This document shows, in pieces, positions 28,581 through 36,885 of a stretch of DNA of 64,000 nucleotides (its first letter is position 1; every line of letters begins with the position of its first letter). The DNA is from Shewanella khirikhana (GTDB lineage: Bacteria > Pseudomonadota > Gammaproteobacteria > Enterobacterales > Shewanellaceae). The notes below the pieces were generated by a model, which saw only the letters and a program-made list of their open reading frames with translations, made no database searches and was not told the DNA's origin. The translations under genes were made by a program, and so were the position numbers. Location: the NCBI RefSeq assembly GCF_003957745.1, contig NZ_CP020373.1:3891501-3955500 (forward strand). The letters are read 5' to 3'.

Positions 28581-29423
28581 CTAATTTATTTTTGTCTCTG
28601 TTGAGATATTGGCTTCGACGGCATTCTCACCGAAGGCTTTTGGCTTGGCGACCCGTTGCGGGACGGCCAAGCCAGCGGGCTCACTCGGTTCATCGGTTAA
28701 CAATGAACTCAGATTCGATTGATTGTTAACTTTGGGCTCGGTACTCGGCGTAATTGATGACGAGGCCTCGGACGTCGGCAGCGGCTGCAGAGCCGCAATG
28801 TTGTGCACAGGCACGGTTATCGGTTTGCTTTGGCCTTCGGGCAGCGCAAAGGCGAAGCGGCTGGTGAGACTTATCAGAGTGACCGTGACTTGCTGCACCT
28901 TAGCGGCGTTTGTCAGGGTAATGGGGTAATTCAGGTCCAAGCGATGTTTGCTGGCTGAATCTGACTGGAGGTATTCCACATCATGGCTGGCCACTGTGAA
29001 TGCGTATAAAAACAAAGGGATTACCACCAACAACAGCACCAGTTTATACATACGGATGCCATAAAAAGGCTTCCAGCTGTTGTACCACTTAGCCTCTGCT
29101 TTCGCCTCAAACCAGTGAGGAAACCACCTCGATAGGACGTATAAAAACAAAATGAAACTGGTAAACCCGGCCATGGCAATATAGATGCTCGGATTTGCGA
29201 TAAAGGCCATTAAAAAGTCTGTTAGTTCTAAATAAGCAAGCACCGGAATATCGAAGCCCTGATGCAGCACGGCCAGATAAATCAGGCCAGCAATACTGCA
29301 CAGGAAGTAGAGCCCGCTGATAAACACCGCCGGATTGGCCTTGAAGTAGGCAGCTATTAGCTGCCTGTCGGCATGAAATTCTGCAAAGTATTCCTTGTCA
29401 CTGCTGATAGTACGCACTGGCAT
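28581..29423 (-). CDS. Hypothetical membrane protein with three helices
   Basis: About 280 residues from an ATG at 29423. I do not recognise the family. Three hydrophobic helices are visible: one near SGLYFLCSIAGLIYLAVL, one near IAMAGFTSFILFLYVLS, and one near MYKLVLLLVVIPLFLYAF. The last ~130 residues are hydrophilic and rich in Ser, Thr and Pro, probably exported or flexible. The start is uncertain: an upstream in-frame ATG at 29501 exists, but the DNA there is AT-rich and looks intergenic. It is divergent from ompR. Confidence 0.7.
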   Translation of the reverse strand: MPVRTISSDKEYFAEFHADRQLIAAYFKANPAVFISGLYFLCSIAGLIYLAVLHQGFDIPVLAYLELTDFLMAFIANPSIYIAMAGFTSFILFLYVLSRWFPHWFEAKAEAKWYNSWKPFYGIRMYKLVLLLVVIPLFLYAFTVASHDVEYLQSDSASKHRLDLNYPITLTNAAKVQQVTVTLISLTSRFAFALPEGQSKPITVPVHNIAALQPLPTSEASSSITPSTEPKVNNQSNLSSLLTDEPSEPAGLAVPQRVAKPKAFGENAVEANISTETKIN

Positions 29424-29658
29424 CCCTATTGTTTCGTAAACGCGTCCTTTTATTCTAATGAGGCATAATACACAGTTTAAATCAGACTTTTTAATATACA
29501 TGGCAGAATGATAGCGCAAAACCGCCGAAAACTGCGTTTAACGAATGTTACAAAGTCACAGGTGCTTTTTGGCCCTAAACTGGCTAAATTTAGGATATTC
29601 CGTCATTTTTTCGGTTAGTATGTTGTGGCTGCTGCGGCCACTTTGAGGGGAAGGATAC

Positions 29659-30384
29659 ATGGGACAGGAAACTTCCAAGATTCTGGTTGTCGACGATGAT
29701 ATGCGTCTTCGTGCGCTGCTTGAGCGCTATCTGGTTGAACAGGGCTACCAGGTGCGCGCGGCCGCCAATGCCGAACAAATGGACCGGCTGCTCGAGCGTG
29801 AAAACTTCCACATGATGGTGCTGGATTTAATGCTGCCCGGCGAAGACGGCCTGTCGATTTGCCGCCGCCTGCGCCAGAGTGGCAACCCACTGCCCATCAT
29901 CATGCTGACCGCCAAGGGCGACGAAGTAGACCGCATTATCGGCCTCGAACTCGGCGCCGACGATTACCTGCCCAAACCTTTTAATCCCCGCGAACTGCTG
30001 GCCCGCATCAAGGCGGTAATGCGCCGTCAAACTCAGGAAGTGCCCGGCGCCCCGGCGCAGCAGGAAGAAGAAGTGAGTTTTGGCGAGTTCACCCTCAACC
30101 TGGCCACCCGCGAGATGTATCAGGGCAGCGAATCTATTTCGCTCACCAGCGGCGAATTTGCGGTACTCAAGGTGCTGGTCACTCACCCGCGCGAGCCGCT
30201 GTCGCGGGATAAGCTGATGAACCTCGCCCGTGGCCGTGACTACTCGGCGCTGGAGCGTTCCATCGATGTGCAGGTGTCCCGCCTGCGTCGCCTGATTGAG
30301 AAAGACCCCGCCAACCCCAGATACATTCAAACCGTGTGGGGCCTGGGCTATGTGTTTGTTCCCGACGGCAGTGCCCGTCGCTGA
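29659..30384 (+). CDS. ompR: Osmolarity response regulator OmpR
   Basis: 241 residues. The receiver has ILVVDDDMRLRALLERYL, phospho-acceptor Asp in VLDLMLPGEDG, switch Thr in MLTAKGD and Lys in LPKPFNP. The winged-helix output domain includes LTSGEFAVLKVLV and a C-terminal YIQTVWGLGYVFVPDG. These are close to E. coli OmpR. It starts behind GGGGAAGG. The partner kinase envZ follows after 15 bases. OmpR controls porin and other genes in response to EnvZ. Confidence 0.95.
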   Translation: MGQETSKILVVDDDMRLRALLERYLVEQGYQVRAAANAEQMDRLLERENFHMMVLDLMLPGEDGLSICRRLRQSGNPLPIIMLTAKGDEVDRIIGLELGADDYLPKPFNPRELLARIKAVMRRQTQEVPGAPAQQEEEVSFGEFTLNLATREMYQGSESISLTSGEFAVLKVLVTHPREPLSRDKLMNLARGRDYSALERSIDVQVSRLRRLIEKDPANPRYIQTVWGLGYVFVPDGSARR

Positions 30385-30399
30385 TCCCCGGGTGATTGA

Positions 30400-31716
30400 A
30401 TGAAACTTCGCTGGTGGCAGCGGTTGCTGCCCCGCAGCGCCTTCAGCCAGACCGTGATGCTGATTGGTTGTCTTTTGCTAATCAATCAGCTGTTTTCTTA
30501 TGTGTCTGTTGCGCTCTACGTGATAAAACCCAGCTACCAGCAGATTAACCAACTCATTGCCCGGCAGATAAACTTTATGTTTGCCGACGATGTGGTGATT
30601 GGCCGCGAATACCTGAGCCTGGTGGATGCCCTCAATGCCAAAGTCCATGACGACAGCATGCAGGTGTACAACCAAAAGCAGGCCAGAGAAGCCGGCATAG
30701 ACAACGCTACCTACTACAACCTGTTGTCGGAACAGATGTCCGAATACCTGGGCGGCAAGGCAGAAGTACGTATTGCTCAGGGCGAAACCGTTCAAATCTG
30801 GATCCGCCCGCCTCAGGCTCCCAGCGTGTGGATCAGGGTGCCACTGTCCAGCTTCAACGAATTGGAAATGTCGCTGCTGACCCTGTATCTGATGGTGATT
30901 GGTGCCCTTAGTGTGGCGGGCGGTTGGCTGTTTGCCAGACGCCAAAGCAAACCATTGAAAGAACTTCAAAAAGCGGCAATGAGCGTTTCGCGCGGCGAAT
31001 ACCCCGAGGCGATCCCGCCCGCGGGCTCCAGTGAAATTGTTGAAGTAACCCATGCTTTCAACCAGATGGCCCACAGCATGCGGATGCTGGAGCAGGACCG
31101 TGCCCTGATGATGGCGGGCATTTCCCACGATTTGCGCACCCCGCTCACCCGGATCCGGCTGGCATCCGAAATGATGGTCGAAGAGGACGCGTACCTGCGC
31201 GATGGCATAGTGGCCGACATCGACGACATGAACGCCATCATCAACCAGTTTATTGCCTATATCCGCCAGGATCAGGAAGCCGTGTGGGAAAAGTCCGATA
31301 TCAATCAGCTGGTTACCGAACTGGCACAGGCCGAATCCAAACGTGATGCCACTATCGAGCTGGCGCTGGGCGAGTGCCGTGAGATCCCCATGCAGGTAAT
31401 CGCCATCAAACGGGTACTGGGCAACCTGCTGGAAAATGCTTTCCGCTACGGCCGCGGCTGGCTTAAGGTCTCGACCCGGATGGAGAAAAACCAGCTGGTA
31501 CTGACGGTGGAAGACAATGGTCCCGGCATTCCTGTTGATCAGATCCCTAAGCTGTTTCAACCCTTTACTCAGGGCGATACCGCCCGTGGCAGCGTGGGCT
31601 CTGGCCTGGGGCTTGCCATTATCAAGCGCATCATCGACCGCCATCAGGGCAAGGTAAAACTCAGCAATCGCAGCGAAGGCGGCCTGAAAGCCGACGTCTT
31701 TTTACCGCTGGAATAA
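30400..31716 (+). CDS. envZ: Osmosensor histidine kinase EnvZ
   Basis: 438 residues. First membrane helix at about 14-36, periplasmic domain, second helix at about 155-175, then HAMP. The catalytic core has H-box [21 protein letters not shown]-box [12 protein letters not shown], and G-boxes DNGPGIP and GSGLGLAI. It autophosphorylates and phosphorylates, or dephosphorylates, OmpR encoded just upstream. The conserved [12 protein letters not shown] is the EnvZ-type H-box. Confidence 0.95.
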   Translation: MKLRWWQRLLPRSAFSQTVMLIGCLLLINQLFSYVSVALYVIKPSYQQINQLIARQINFMFADDVVIGREYLSLVDALNAKVHDDSMQVYNQKQAREAGIDNATYYNLLSEQMSEYLGGKAEVRIAQGETVQIWIRPPQAPSVWIRVPLSSFNELEMSLLTLYLMVIGALSVAGGWLFARRQSKPLKELQKAAMSVSRGEYPEAIPPAGSSEIVEVTHAFNQMAHSMRMLEQDRALMMAGISHDLRTPLTRIRLASEMMVEEDAYLRDGIVADIDDMNAIINQFIAYIRQDQEAVWEKSDINQLVTELAQAESKRDATIELALGECREIPMQVIAIKRVLGNLLENAFRYGRGWLKVSTRMEKNQLVLTVEDNGPGIPVDQIPKLFQPFTQGDTARGSVGSGLGLAIIKRIIDRHQGKVKLSNRSEGGLKADVFLPLE

Positions 31717-31783
31717 GCGGCTTCATAAAAGTGTAACCGGGCTGTCATAAGCTGCTGATATCCAGTGCTTGTCGTCTGCCGTT

Positions 31784-33724
31784 ATGAAAATTTCCACCCT
31801 GTCGTTGGGCGCTTCGGCGCTGCTTTTGGTGTTGGCCAGCTTGATGACGGCCACCTTGCTTTGGACCAGCAAGCAACGTGCTCAGCTTGAAGATCACAGC
31901 AATCGGATTGCCACACTGCAACAGGACTTTGTGATTGATGTGCGCCGCCTGCTGGAGCTGTACCTCAAAAGCGGTGATGCCAGCCAATTGGAAGCCGCCC
32001 GCAGCAAACTGCGCGATATGAATGCATCTCTTGCCGCCCTGCCCGCCGCCGAGGCCACTCAGCTGGCCGCAACCCTCAGCCAATTTGAAGCCGATCTCGA
32101 CAGTAAGTACCGTGCCGCCGGTAAACTGGCGGGCAACCCGCGCCAGTTGCTGGCCCACGCCGAATCTGAACTGCTCGACTACAACCGCATGCTGGCAAGC
32201 TACGCCACAGAGGGGCTGAGCAGCGCCCCGGACAAAGCCACCGCCCTGTTACAGCTCACCCAGGAACTGCCACCGCTGGTATATGGGTTGTCGCAGCAGA
32301 CCGACGCTTATCTGATTGGCCGCGACAGCCGCCTTAAGAAGGTGTTGGAATCGAGTCTCGACAGCCTTGAGCACTGGCAGCAACAGCTGGCTGCCATGCC
32401 GCTGCTGGGTCTCTATGAAGCGGCAGATGATGAAGACCTGTTACCCGGGCAGGATGTGCCTGAGGCGAGCGAGAAAGGGGCCACACTGGTGGCGGAACTC
32501 AGCAGCCTCAGCAGCCGATACCGCCGCGAAATAGACAACACTCACCAGTTGCTGGTCGATAACCAGGCGACCCAGGAGTCGCTGCTCGGTGCCATAGCCA
32601 CCACCGAGCAAAACCTGCTGGCGCTTGGCGAAAAACAGCAGGCACAGAGCAATAGCCTCAAGCAGGATATGCAGCTGATGCTGTATGCGATGGCGGGTTT
32701 GCTGGCCCTGTACGCCTGTTGTTATCTGGTGGTGCAGCAGCGCAAGGTGGTGGCGCCGTTGAAGCGGCTCAACCATGCCTTTTTGAAGCTGACAGAGGCG
32801 GGCGAGCGCCAACAACTTGAGGTGCGAAGCCGCTGCGAAACCGGACAAATCGCCGGTCACTTCAACCGCCTGCTGAAACGATTCGAAGAAGAAGACGAGG
32901 CACAGCGGCAACAATTCAGCGGCGTATCAGCCACCCTTGAGCAGCTCAGAGGCCGCATCGCCGACATGGCGGGCAGCGCTGAGGCCACGGGCGAGATTGT
33001 GCGTCAGGCGCAGTCCCGTACCGAGGAGCTGAAAATGCTGGCGACCGAGGTCAGCAACAGTTCCAATCGGGTTGCGGGCGATGCCAATGCCACTGTAGAG
33101 CAAATGGCCCAGAGTCAGGCAGGCGCCGAAGCAATGATCCGCGCCACCGACGAAACCCGCGAGGCCGTAGGCCATTGCCATCAGGCACTTGGCAGCCTCA
33201 GCAGTTCGGTTATCAAGGTGTCGGGTATCATAGATGTGATTGGCAATATCGCCGAACAAACCAATCTGCTGGCGCTCAATGCCGCCATCGAAGCGGCGCG
33301 GGCCGGTGAGCAAGGCCGCGGCTTTGCGGTAGTGGCCGACGAGGTTCGCAGCCTGTCACAGCGTACCCAGAGTTCGCTGCAGGAAGTGCAGAATATTCTT
33401 GGTGAACTGAAAGACGCCAGCGAGCAGTTATCCGGGCGGGTAGACGGGATTGATGCAGCGACCCATACCCAAAAAGCGCGTGCAGGCGAACTATTGGCCG
33501 CCGCCGAAGCGGTGCAGACCCAGGCAGCGACCATGGCGGCGACTGCCGGTGAAGGCGCCAGCAACGCCAATGAGCAGCAGCTGTGTCTCGATGCCTTCAG
33601 CCATGCCATGGCGCGGCTGATGGAGCAGTCGGCCCATGGGGTCAGTCAAAGCCAGGCCATTGCGGCCGAAGTCGCGGCCCAGATAAACACCATAGAAACC
33701 TCGCTGGGCGGGCGCCAGCCTTAA
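31784..33724 (+). CDS. Methyl-accepting chemotaxis protein downstream of envZ
   Basis: 646 residues from the ATG at 31784; a TTG 15 bases upstream is the alternative. Membrane helix at about 6-28, a helical periplasmic domain of about 270 residues, a second helix ([20 protein letters not shown]), then HAMP. The signalling domain carries the tip [20 protein letters not shown] followed by [10 protein letters not shown]. The helical, Gln/Leu/Ala-rich ligand domain looks like a four-helix-bundle type. It lies 67 bases after envZ on the same strand. No ligand can be proposed. Confidence 0.9.
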   Translation: MKISTLSLGASALLLVLASLMTATLLWTSKQRAQLEDHSNRIATLQQDFVIDVRRLLELYLKSGDASQLEAARSKLRDMNASLAALPAAEATQLAATLSQFEADLDSKYRAAGKLAGNPRQLLAHAESELLDYNRMLASYATEGLSSAPDKATALLQLTQELPPLVYGLSQQTDAYLIGRDSRLKKVLESSLDSLEHWQQQLAAMPLLGLYEAADDEDLLPGQDVPEASEKGATLVAELSSLSSRYRREIDNTHQLLVDNQATQESLLGAIATTEQNLLALGEKQQAQSNSLKQDMQLMLYAMAGLLALYACCYLVVQQRKVVAPLKRLNHAFLKLTEAGERQQLEVRSRCETGQIAGHFNRLLKRFEEEDEAQRQQFSGVSATLEQLRGRIADMAGSAEATGEIVRQAQSRTEELKMLATEVSNSSNRVAGDANATVEQMAQSQAGAEAMIRATDETREAVGHCHQALGSLSSSVIKVSGIIDVIGNIAEQTNLLALNAAIEAARAGEQGRGFAVVADEVRSLSQRTQSSLQEVQNILGELKDASEQLSGRVDGIDAATHTQKARAGELLAAAEAVQTQAATMAATAGEGASNANEQQLCLDAFSHAMARLMEQSAHGVSQSQAIAAEVAAQINTIETSLGGRQP

Positions 33725-33740
33725 ACCGGTGCCCGCCCAG
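33704..33740. terminator. Long hairpin overlapping the chemoreceptor stop
   Basis: Thirteen-base arms (CTGGGCGGGCGCC and GGTGCCCGCCCAG, one G-T mismatch) around an eleven-base loop containing the TAA stop. It lies between convergent genes. No T-run is seen. Confidence 0.6.
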
Positions 33741-33748
33741 CGGCCTGC

Positions 33749-34222
33749 TTACAGGGCTGCGAGGATCACTTCCGCTTTGCTGACTTCAAAGCTCTTTGGC
33801 TGCTCGACATTCAGCAGGGTAACCACGCCGTTTTCCACCACCATGGCATAGCGCTGTGAACGCAGACCACCAAAGGCGCCGGTTTCCATTTCCAGTCCCA
33901 GTGCCTTGGCAAAGCTGCCATCACCGTCGGCCAGCATACGGATTTCGGCGGCGTTCTGGGCATCACCCCAGGCCTTCATCACAAAGGCATCGTTTACCGA
34001 TACACAGGCAATGAAGTCTACGCCCTTGGCCTTGAGTTCATCGGCCAGCACCACGTAACCCGGCAGGTGCGCCGCCGAACAGGTTGGGGTAAAAGCGCCG
34101 GGCACTGCGAAGACCACCGCCTTTTTACCGGCAAACAGGGTTTCAATATCGTGGGTGACCATACCATCGGCGGTCAGCTCGGCCAGTTGGCCAGCAGGAA
34201 GGGTTTGTCCTTGGGTAATCAT
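33749..34222 (-). CDS. Prx5-type peroxiredoxin (AhpC/TSA, redoxin family)
   Basis: 157 residues from the ATG at 34222, which is preceded by GGAGAG; an ATG 84 bases upstream adds unrelated residues. The peroxidatic Cys is in PGAFTPTCSAAHLPGY, the signature of Prx5-like enzymes. Later segments VSVNDAFVMKAWGD and LADGDGSFAKALGLE also match. The enzyme reduces hydrogen peroxide and alkyl hydroperoxides using thioredoxin or glutathione-type donors. It is cytoplasmic and monocistronic. Confidence 0.94.
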   Translation of the reverse strand: MITQGQTLPAGQLAELTADGMVTHDIETLFAGKKAVVFAVPGAFTPTCSAAHLPGYVVLADELKAKGVDFIACVSVNDAFVMKAWGDAQNAAEIRMLADGDGSFAKALGLEMETGAFGGLRSQRYAMVVENGVVTLLNVEQPKSFEVSKAEVILAAL

Positions 34223-34377
34223 GATTCTCTCCGGAGTGGTTTGAGCCACCATGCTACGCCTTTTTGGCGGGGGCAAACACAGAGAAAAAGCAGGGACAAG
34301 TGGCATCAGAGGAATGAAATTGCGTAGGCCAGGCTTTTAAGTCACATCCCCGGGGGTACTAACGCATTCACAAACAC

Positions 34378-34407
34378 AAAAGACCGACGGCACCCTTAGG
34401 TGCCGTC
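34378..34407 (-). terminator. Probable terminator downstream of the 81-residue gene
   Basis: Nine-base perfect arms GACGGCACC/GGTGCCGTC with a four-base loop, followed on the minus strand by GGTCTTTTGTG. It lies 38 bases after the stop at 34445. Confidence 0.7.
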
Positions 34408-34444
34408 GTCAAATTTGGCAATCTGAGCCTGTAACCGCAAGACC

Positions 34445-34690
34445 TTACTCGCCGCGGCTGTGCTCCGTTCGACCATCATTACAGGCATAAGGGTCGATAC
34501 AGGCATCGTCGGCCTTTGGCTCGGCGCGATAGGCGGAAATGCTCTTGGCATCACCTACCTGCTCGGCAACCGCCTCGCGCAGCATTGGCTGCACGCCGTT
34601 AAGGTTAGTGTCTTGCAGTGTGCCATTGATGTCCTGGTAGGTAAGCCAGGCTGCATACGCGAGAATGGCATAAAATATCTGCCGTTTCAT
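34445..34690 (-). CDS. Small membrane-anchored or exported protein, unknown
   Basis: About 81 residues from the ATG at 34690, preceded by AAGGA at eight bases. It opens with a short hydrophobic stretch (MKRQIFYAILAYAAWLTY) that could be an anchor or signal. The rest is hydrophilic, ending with two cysteines in DDACIDPYACNDGR. I do not recognise it. It has its own terminator and is probably monocistronic. Confidence 0.6.
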   Translation of the reverse strand: MKRQIFYAILAYAAWLTYQDINGTLQDTNLNGVQPMLREAVAEQVGDAKSISAYRAEPKADDACIDPYACNDGRTEHSRGE

Positions 34691-34794
34691 GACAATATCC
34701 TTCAAATTTATCTGTAGTGTTACTCAGGGCGAATGGGACTTTTCTCCACTCACCGCGAATTTTGTTCAAAAAAATCAGTAGTTTCAATAGTAGT

Positions 34795-34814
34795 TTTTTT
34801 GACCAGTCAAAAAA
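34795..34814. repeat. Inverted repeat TTTTTTGAC-CA-GTCAAAAAA
   Basis: Nine-base perfect arms with a two-base centre. As RNA the hairpin would have almost no loop, so a DNA operator or extruded palindrome is as likely as a terminator. Confidence 0.7.
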
Positions 34815-34852
34815 GTGACGAAATAAATTGCGCACAATTTATTAAACGCTTA

Positions 34853-34869
34853 TGTAACAACGAGTTACA
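34853..34869. promoter_or_regulatory. Operator-like palindrome TGTAAC-N5-GTTACA
   Basis: Six-base perfect arms separated by five bases, 156 bases upstream of the NTF2-like gene. The size and symmetry fit a dimeric regulator site; which regulator is unknown. Confidence 0.5.
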
Positions 34870-35025
34870 AAACAGGGTACGGCAAGGCCAGGAATAAATT
34901 TTTTTATACTTTTTTTCTGGCATGCTATTCCATCTGGTTGTTATTCCCTCAATTGCCGTTATCCGGGCTGCTGCTGGCTTTGGCTGCCGGTTAAGGCAAC
35001 TCTGCGAGACTTACAAGGAACTCCC

Positions 35026-35385
35026 ATGACCCCGGAACAATTGGCGCAGGGACAGCTCGATGCCTATAACGCCCACGATCTCGACGCCTTTCTGCCGTTT
35101 TTCAGCGACACCATTGCGGTAATCCGCCCACCAGAAACCCGCCCTGTGCTGCTTGGCAAAGCCGACTTTGCCGAATTCTACCGCCGCGAGCGCTTTTGCC
35201 TGCCCACGCTGCACGCCGAGGTGAAAAGCCGCATGGTGCTGGGCAACAAGGTGGTGGATCACGAAAGGATCAGCGGCATTGGTGATGCGCCGTTTGAAGT
35301 GGCGGTGGTGTACGAAATCCGCGATGGGCTTATCCAAACCATGTGGAGCTTTGGCGCCGACAGGATCCAGGGGGGAGACTGGTGA
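35026..35385 (+). CDS. SnoaL/NTF2-like fold protein
   Basis: 119 residues. The NTF2-like pattern is visible: QLDAYNAHDLDAFLPFFSD at the start, a middle strand IAVIRPPETRPVLLGKADF, and a C-terminal EIRDGLIQTMWSFGAD. Related proteins are steroid isomerase-like enzymes or binding proteins; the function here is not known. AAGGAACTCCC precedes the ATG. Its stop overlaps the next gene's start (TGATG), so the two are coupled. Confidence 0.88.
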   Translation: MTPEQLAQGQLDAYNAHDLDAFLPFFSDTIAVIRPPETRPVLLGKADFAEFYRRERFCLPTLHAEVKSRMVLGNKVVDHERISGIGDAPFEVAVVYEIRDGLIQTMWSFGADRIQGGDW

Positions 35386-35807
35386 TGAACCGCTTCCGGG
35401 TGATAACGAATTTCGACGACATGGATATGGCGGTAATCCACGGCTTTTTGAGCCAAAGCTACTGGGCTAAAGGGATCCCGCAGGCGACCTTACAAAAGGC
35501 GCTGGAAAACAGCCTCTGTTTTGGTTTGTTTGATGGTGAGCAGCAAGTGGGATTTGCGCGTATGGTCACCGACAAAGCCACCTTTGCTTATCTTGCGGAT
35601 GTGTTTGTGCTTGAGAGCCATCGCGGCCATGGTGGCGCCAAAACCCTGATGACAGCCATTATGGATCATGCCGATTTGCAGGGGCTGAGACGCATGCTGC
35701 TGGCCACCCGCGATGCCCACAGCCTCTATCGCCAGTTTGGTTTTACCGACCTGGCGCGTCCCGAAATTATGATGGAGCTGCACCGCCCCGACGTATATCA
35801 GGCGTGA
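35385..35807 (+). CDS. GNAT family N-acetyltransferase
   Basis: 140 residues from the ATG at 35385, overlapping the upstream stop; GGGGGAG lies just before. The GNAT fold shows VGFARMVTDKATFAYLADVF, then the acetyl-CoA binding loop ESHRGHGGAKTLM, and YRQFGFTDL near the end. It transfers an acetyl group from acetyl-CoA to an unknown amine. Its coupling to the NTF2-like gene suggests a shared small-molecule role. Confidence 0.92.
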   Translation: MNRFRVITNFDDMDMAVIHGFLSQSYWAKGIPQATLQKALENSLCFGLFDGEQQVGFARMVTDKATFAYLADVFVLESHRGHGGAKTLMTAIMDHADLQGLRRMLLATRDAHSLYRQFGFTDLARPEIMMELHRPDVYQA

Positions 35808-35824
35808 GCTGCACTCACCCGGAA

Positions 35825-36004
35825 TCAGCTGGGTTTCTGCTGCTTGTGTTTGAGCTTTTCAGCCTCGCGGCGGATCTCCGCCACATAGGGGTCGTCGTAT
35901 TGCAGGCGCTCAAACTCGTCCAAGCAAGCCTGGTACATTTCCAGCTTGCGTTCGGGGGTCAGTGTCGGGGAAAAAAGAAAATCCATTTTCGCTTTCACAT
36001 CCAT
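35825..36004 (-). CDS. Small conserved-looking protein of 59 residues, unknown
   Basis: 60 codons including the stop, read on the minus strand from an ATG at 36004 to TGA at 35825. The protein starts MDVKAKMDFLFSPTLTPERK, continues with LEMYQACLDEFERLQYDDP, and ends in a basic helix EAEKLKHKQQKPS. It is charged, helical and lacks a membrane segment. Codon use looks like neighbouring genes. GAGTGA, six bases upstream, is a weak ribosome binding site. It is convergent with the acetyltransferase, 17 bases apart. Confidence 0.72.
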   Translation of the reverse strand: MDVKAKMDFLFSPTLTPERKLEMYQACLDEFERLQYDDPYVAEIRREAEKLKHKQQKPS

Positions 36005-36283
36005 GTGTTCACTCGGAATGGGTTGGAGCCTTTAGTCTAGAGCAAAGAAAGCTGGCTGCGGGGCAAGGCATATACCAAACAACATCCGCCAGTAATCCAT
36101 CAACTTCTTTTAAATCATAGCTTTATTATTTAGATAGCTATTATTTTTCCAGGACTATGGCTGATTTCCTACAAGAATAAGGGTGCCGACTTACATTTAC
36201 TCTCTCTGCGGCTGTAAGATAACCATTTGAATTAAAACTTATTACCGAACGATCGCCGTTAAACTCAGCCAAAAGGATCGGAT

Positions 36284-36838
36284 ATGGACTGTTCGCCACC
36301 CCAACTCACCAGCCAGCGCCTGCACATCAGAGCCCTGGCGCAGCAGGACCTGCCCACCTTCGTCCGCTACCGACGCCATCCGGATGTGGCCCGCTACCAA
36401 AGCTGGAGCGACTACGATGACGCCCGCGGCCAGGCCTTGCTGGATAGCCAGCAAGGACAGCGCTTTGGCGAGGAGGACAGTTGGTTCCAAATGGCGGTGT
36501 GCGATAACCATGGCAATCTGCTTGGCGATCTGGCATTGCATTTTTTGTATGACAATCAACTGGAAATTGGCTTCACCCTGGCGCCTGAGCATCAGGGAAA
36601 AGGGTTGGCCGGCGAAGCAGTTTCCACCCTGTTGACCTGGTTCTTCAGCCATTGCCAGGGGCACAGGGTTACCGCCATCTGCGATGTGGAAAACCATGCC
36701 AGCTACCGGCTGTTGGAGCGGCTGGGATTTCGCCGTGAAGCACACTGGATAGACAATGTGTTTTTTAAGGGTGCCTGGGGGTCTGAGTATCAATATGCTC
36801 TGCTGGCAAGGGAATGGCAGGCGTTACAGGGCAACTGA
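36284..36838 (+). CDS. RimJ/RimL-type GNAT N-acetyltransferase
   Basis: 184 residues. The N terminus TSQRLHIRALAQQDLPTFVRY and the acetyl-CoA loop LAPEHQGKGLAGEA, followed by ENHASYRLLERLGFRREAH, are typical of the Acetyltransf_3 group that includes ribosomal protein and antibiotic or amino-acid acetyltransferases. AAAGGATCGGAT precedes the ATG. Upstream is an AT-rich region of about 280 bases without a gene. The substrate is unknown. Confidence 0.92.
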   Translation: MDCSPPQLTSQRLHIRALAQQDLPTFVRYRRHPDVARYQSWSDYDDARGQALLDSQQGQRFGEEDSWFQMAVCDNHGNLLGDLALHFLYDNQLEIGFTLAPEHQGKGLAGEAVSTLLTWFFSHCQGHRVTAICDVENHASYRLLERLGFRREAHWIDNVFFKGAWGSEYQYALLAREWQALQGN

Positions 36839-36885
36839 CTTGACTGACTGACATAACTGACTTGGCTTGGAAACTGGCGCCCGGC

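Larger units (their letters stand above)
34691..35025. other. AT-rich intergenic region of 335 bases
   Basis: No open frame that I would call a gene. It holds two perfect inverted repeats (34795-34814 and 34853-34869), and an A/T-rich block at about 34896-34917 that contains TATACT and could be part of a promoter for the NTF2-like gene. It is the promoter region for two divergent transcripts. Confidence 0.6.

Noticed and set aside
30478..31644. Long antisense open frame (388 codons) opposite envZ
   Set aside because: It lies wholly inside envZ, whose domains are complete. Its composition (His/Gln-rich) is typical of antisense frames of GC-rich genes.
36005..36283. A small gene in the AT-rich gap before the acetyltransferase
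   Set aside because: No frame with a start and ribosome binding site and coding-like composition was found. It looks like a promoter region.
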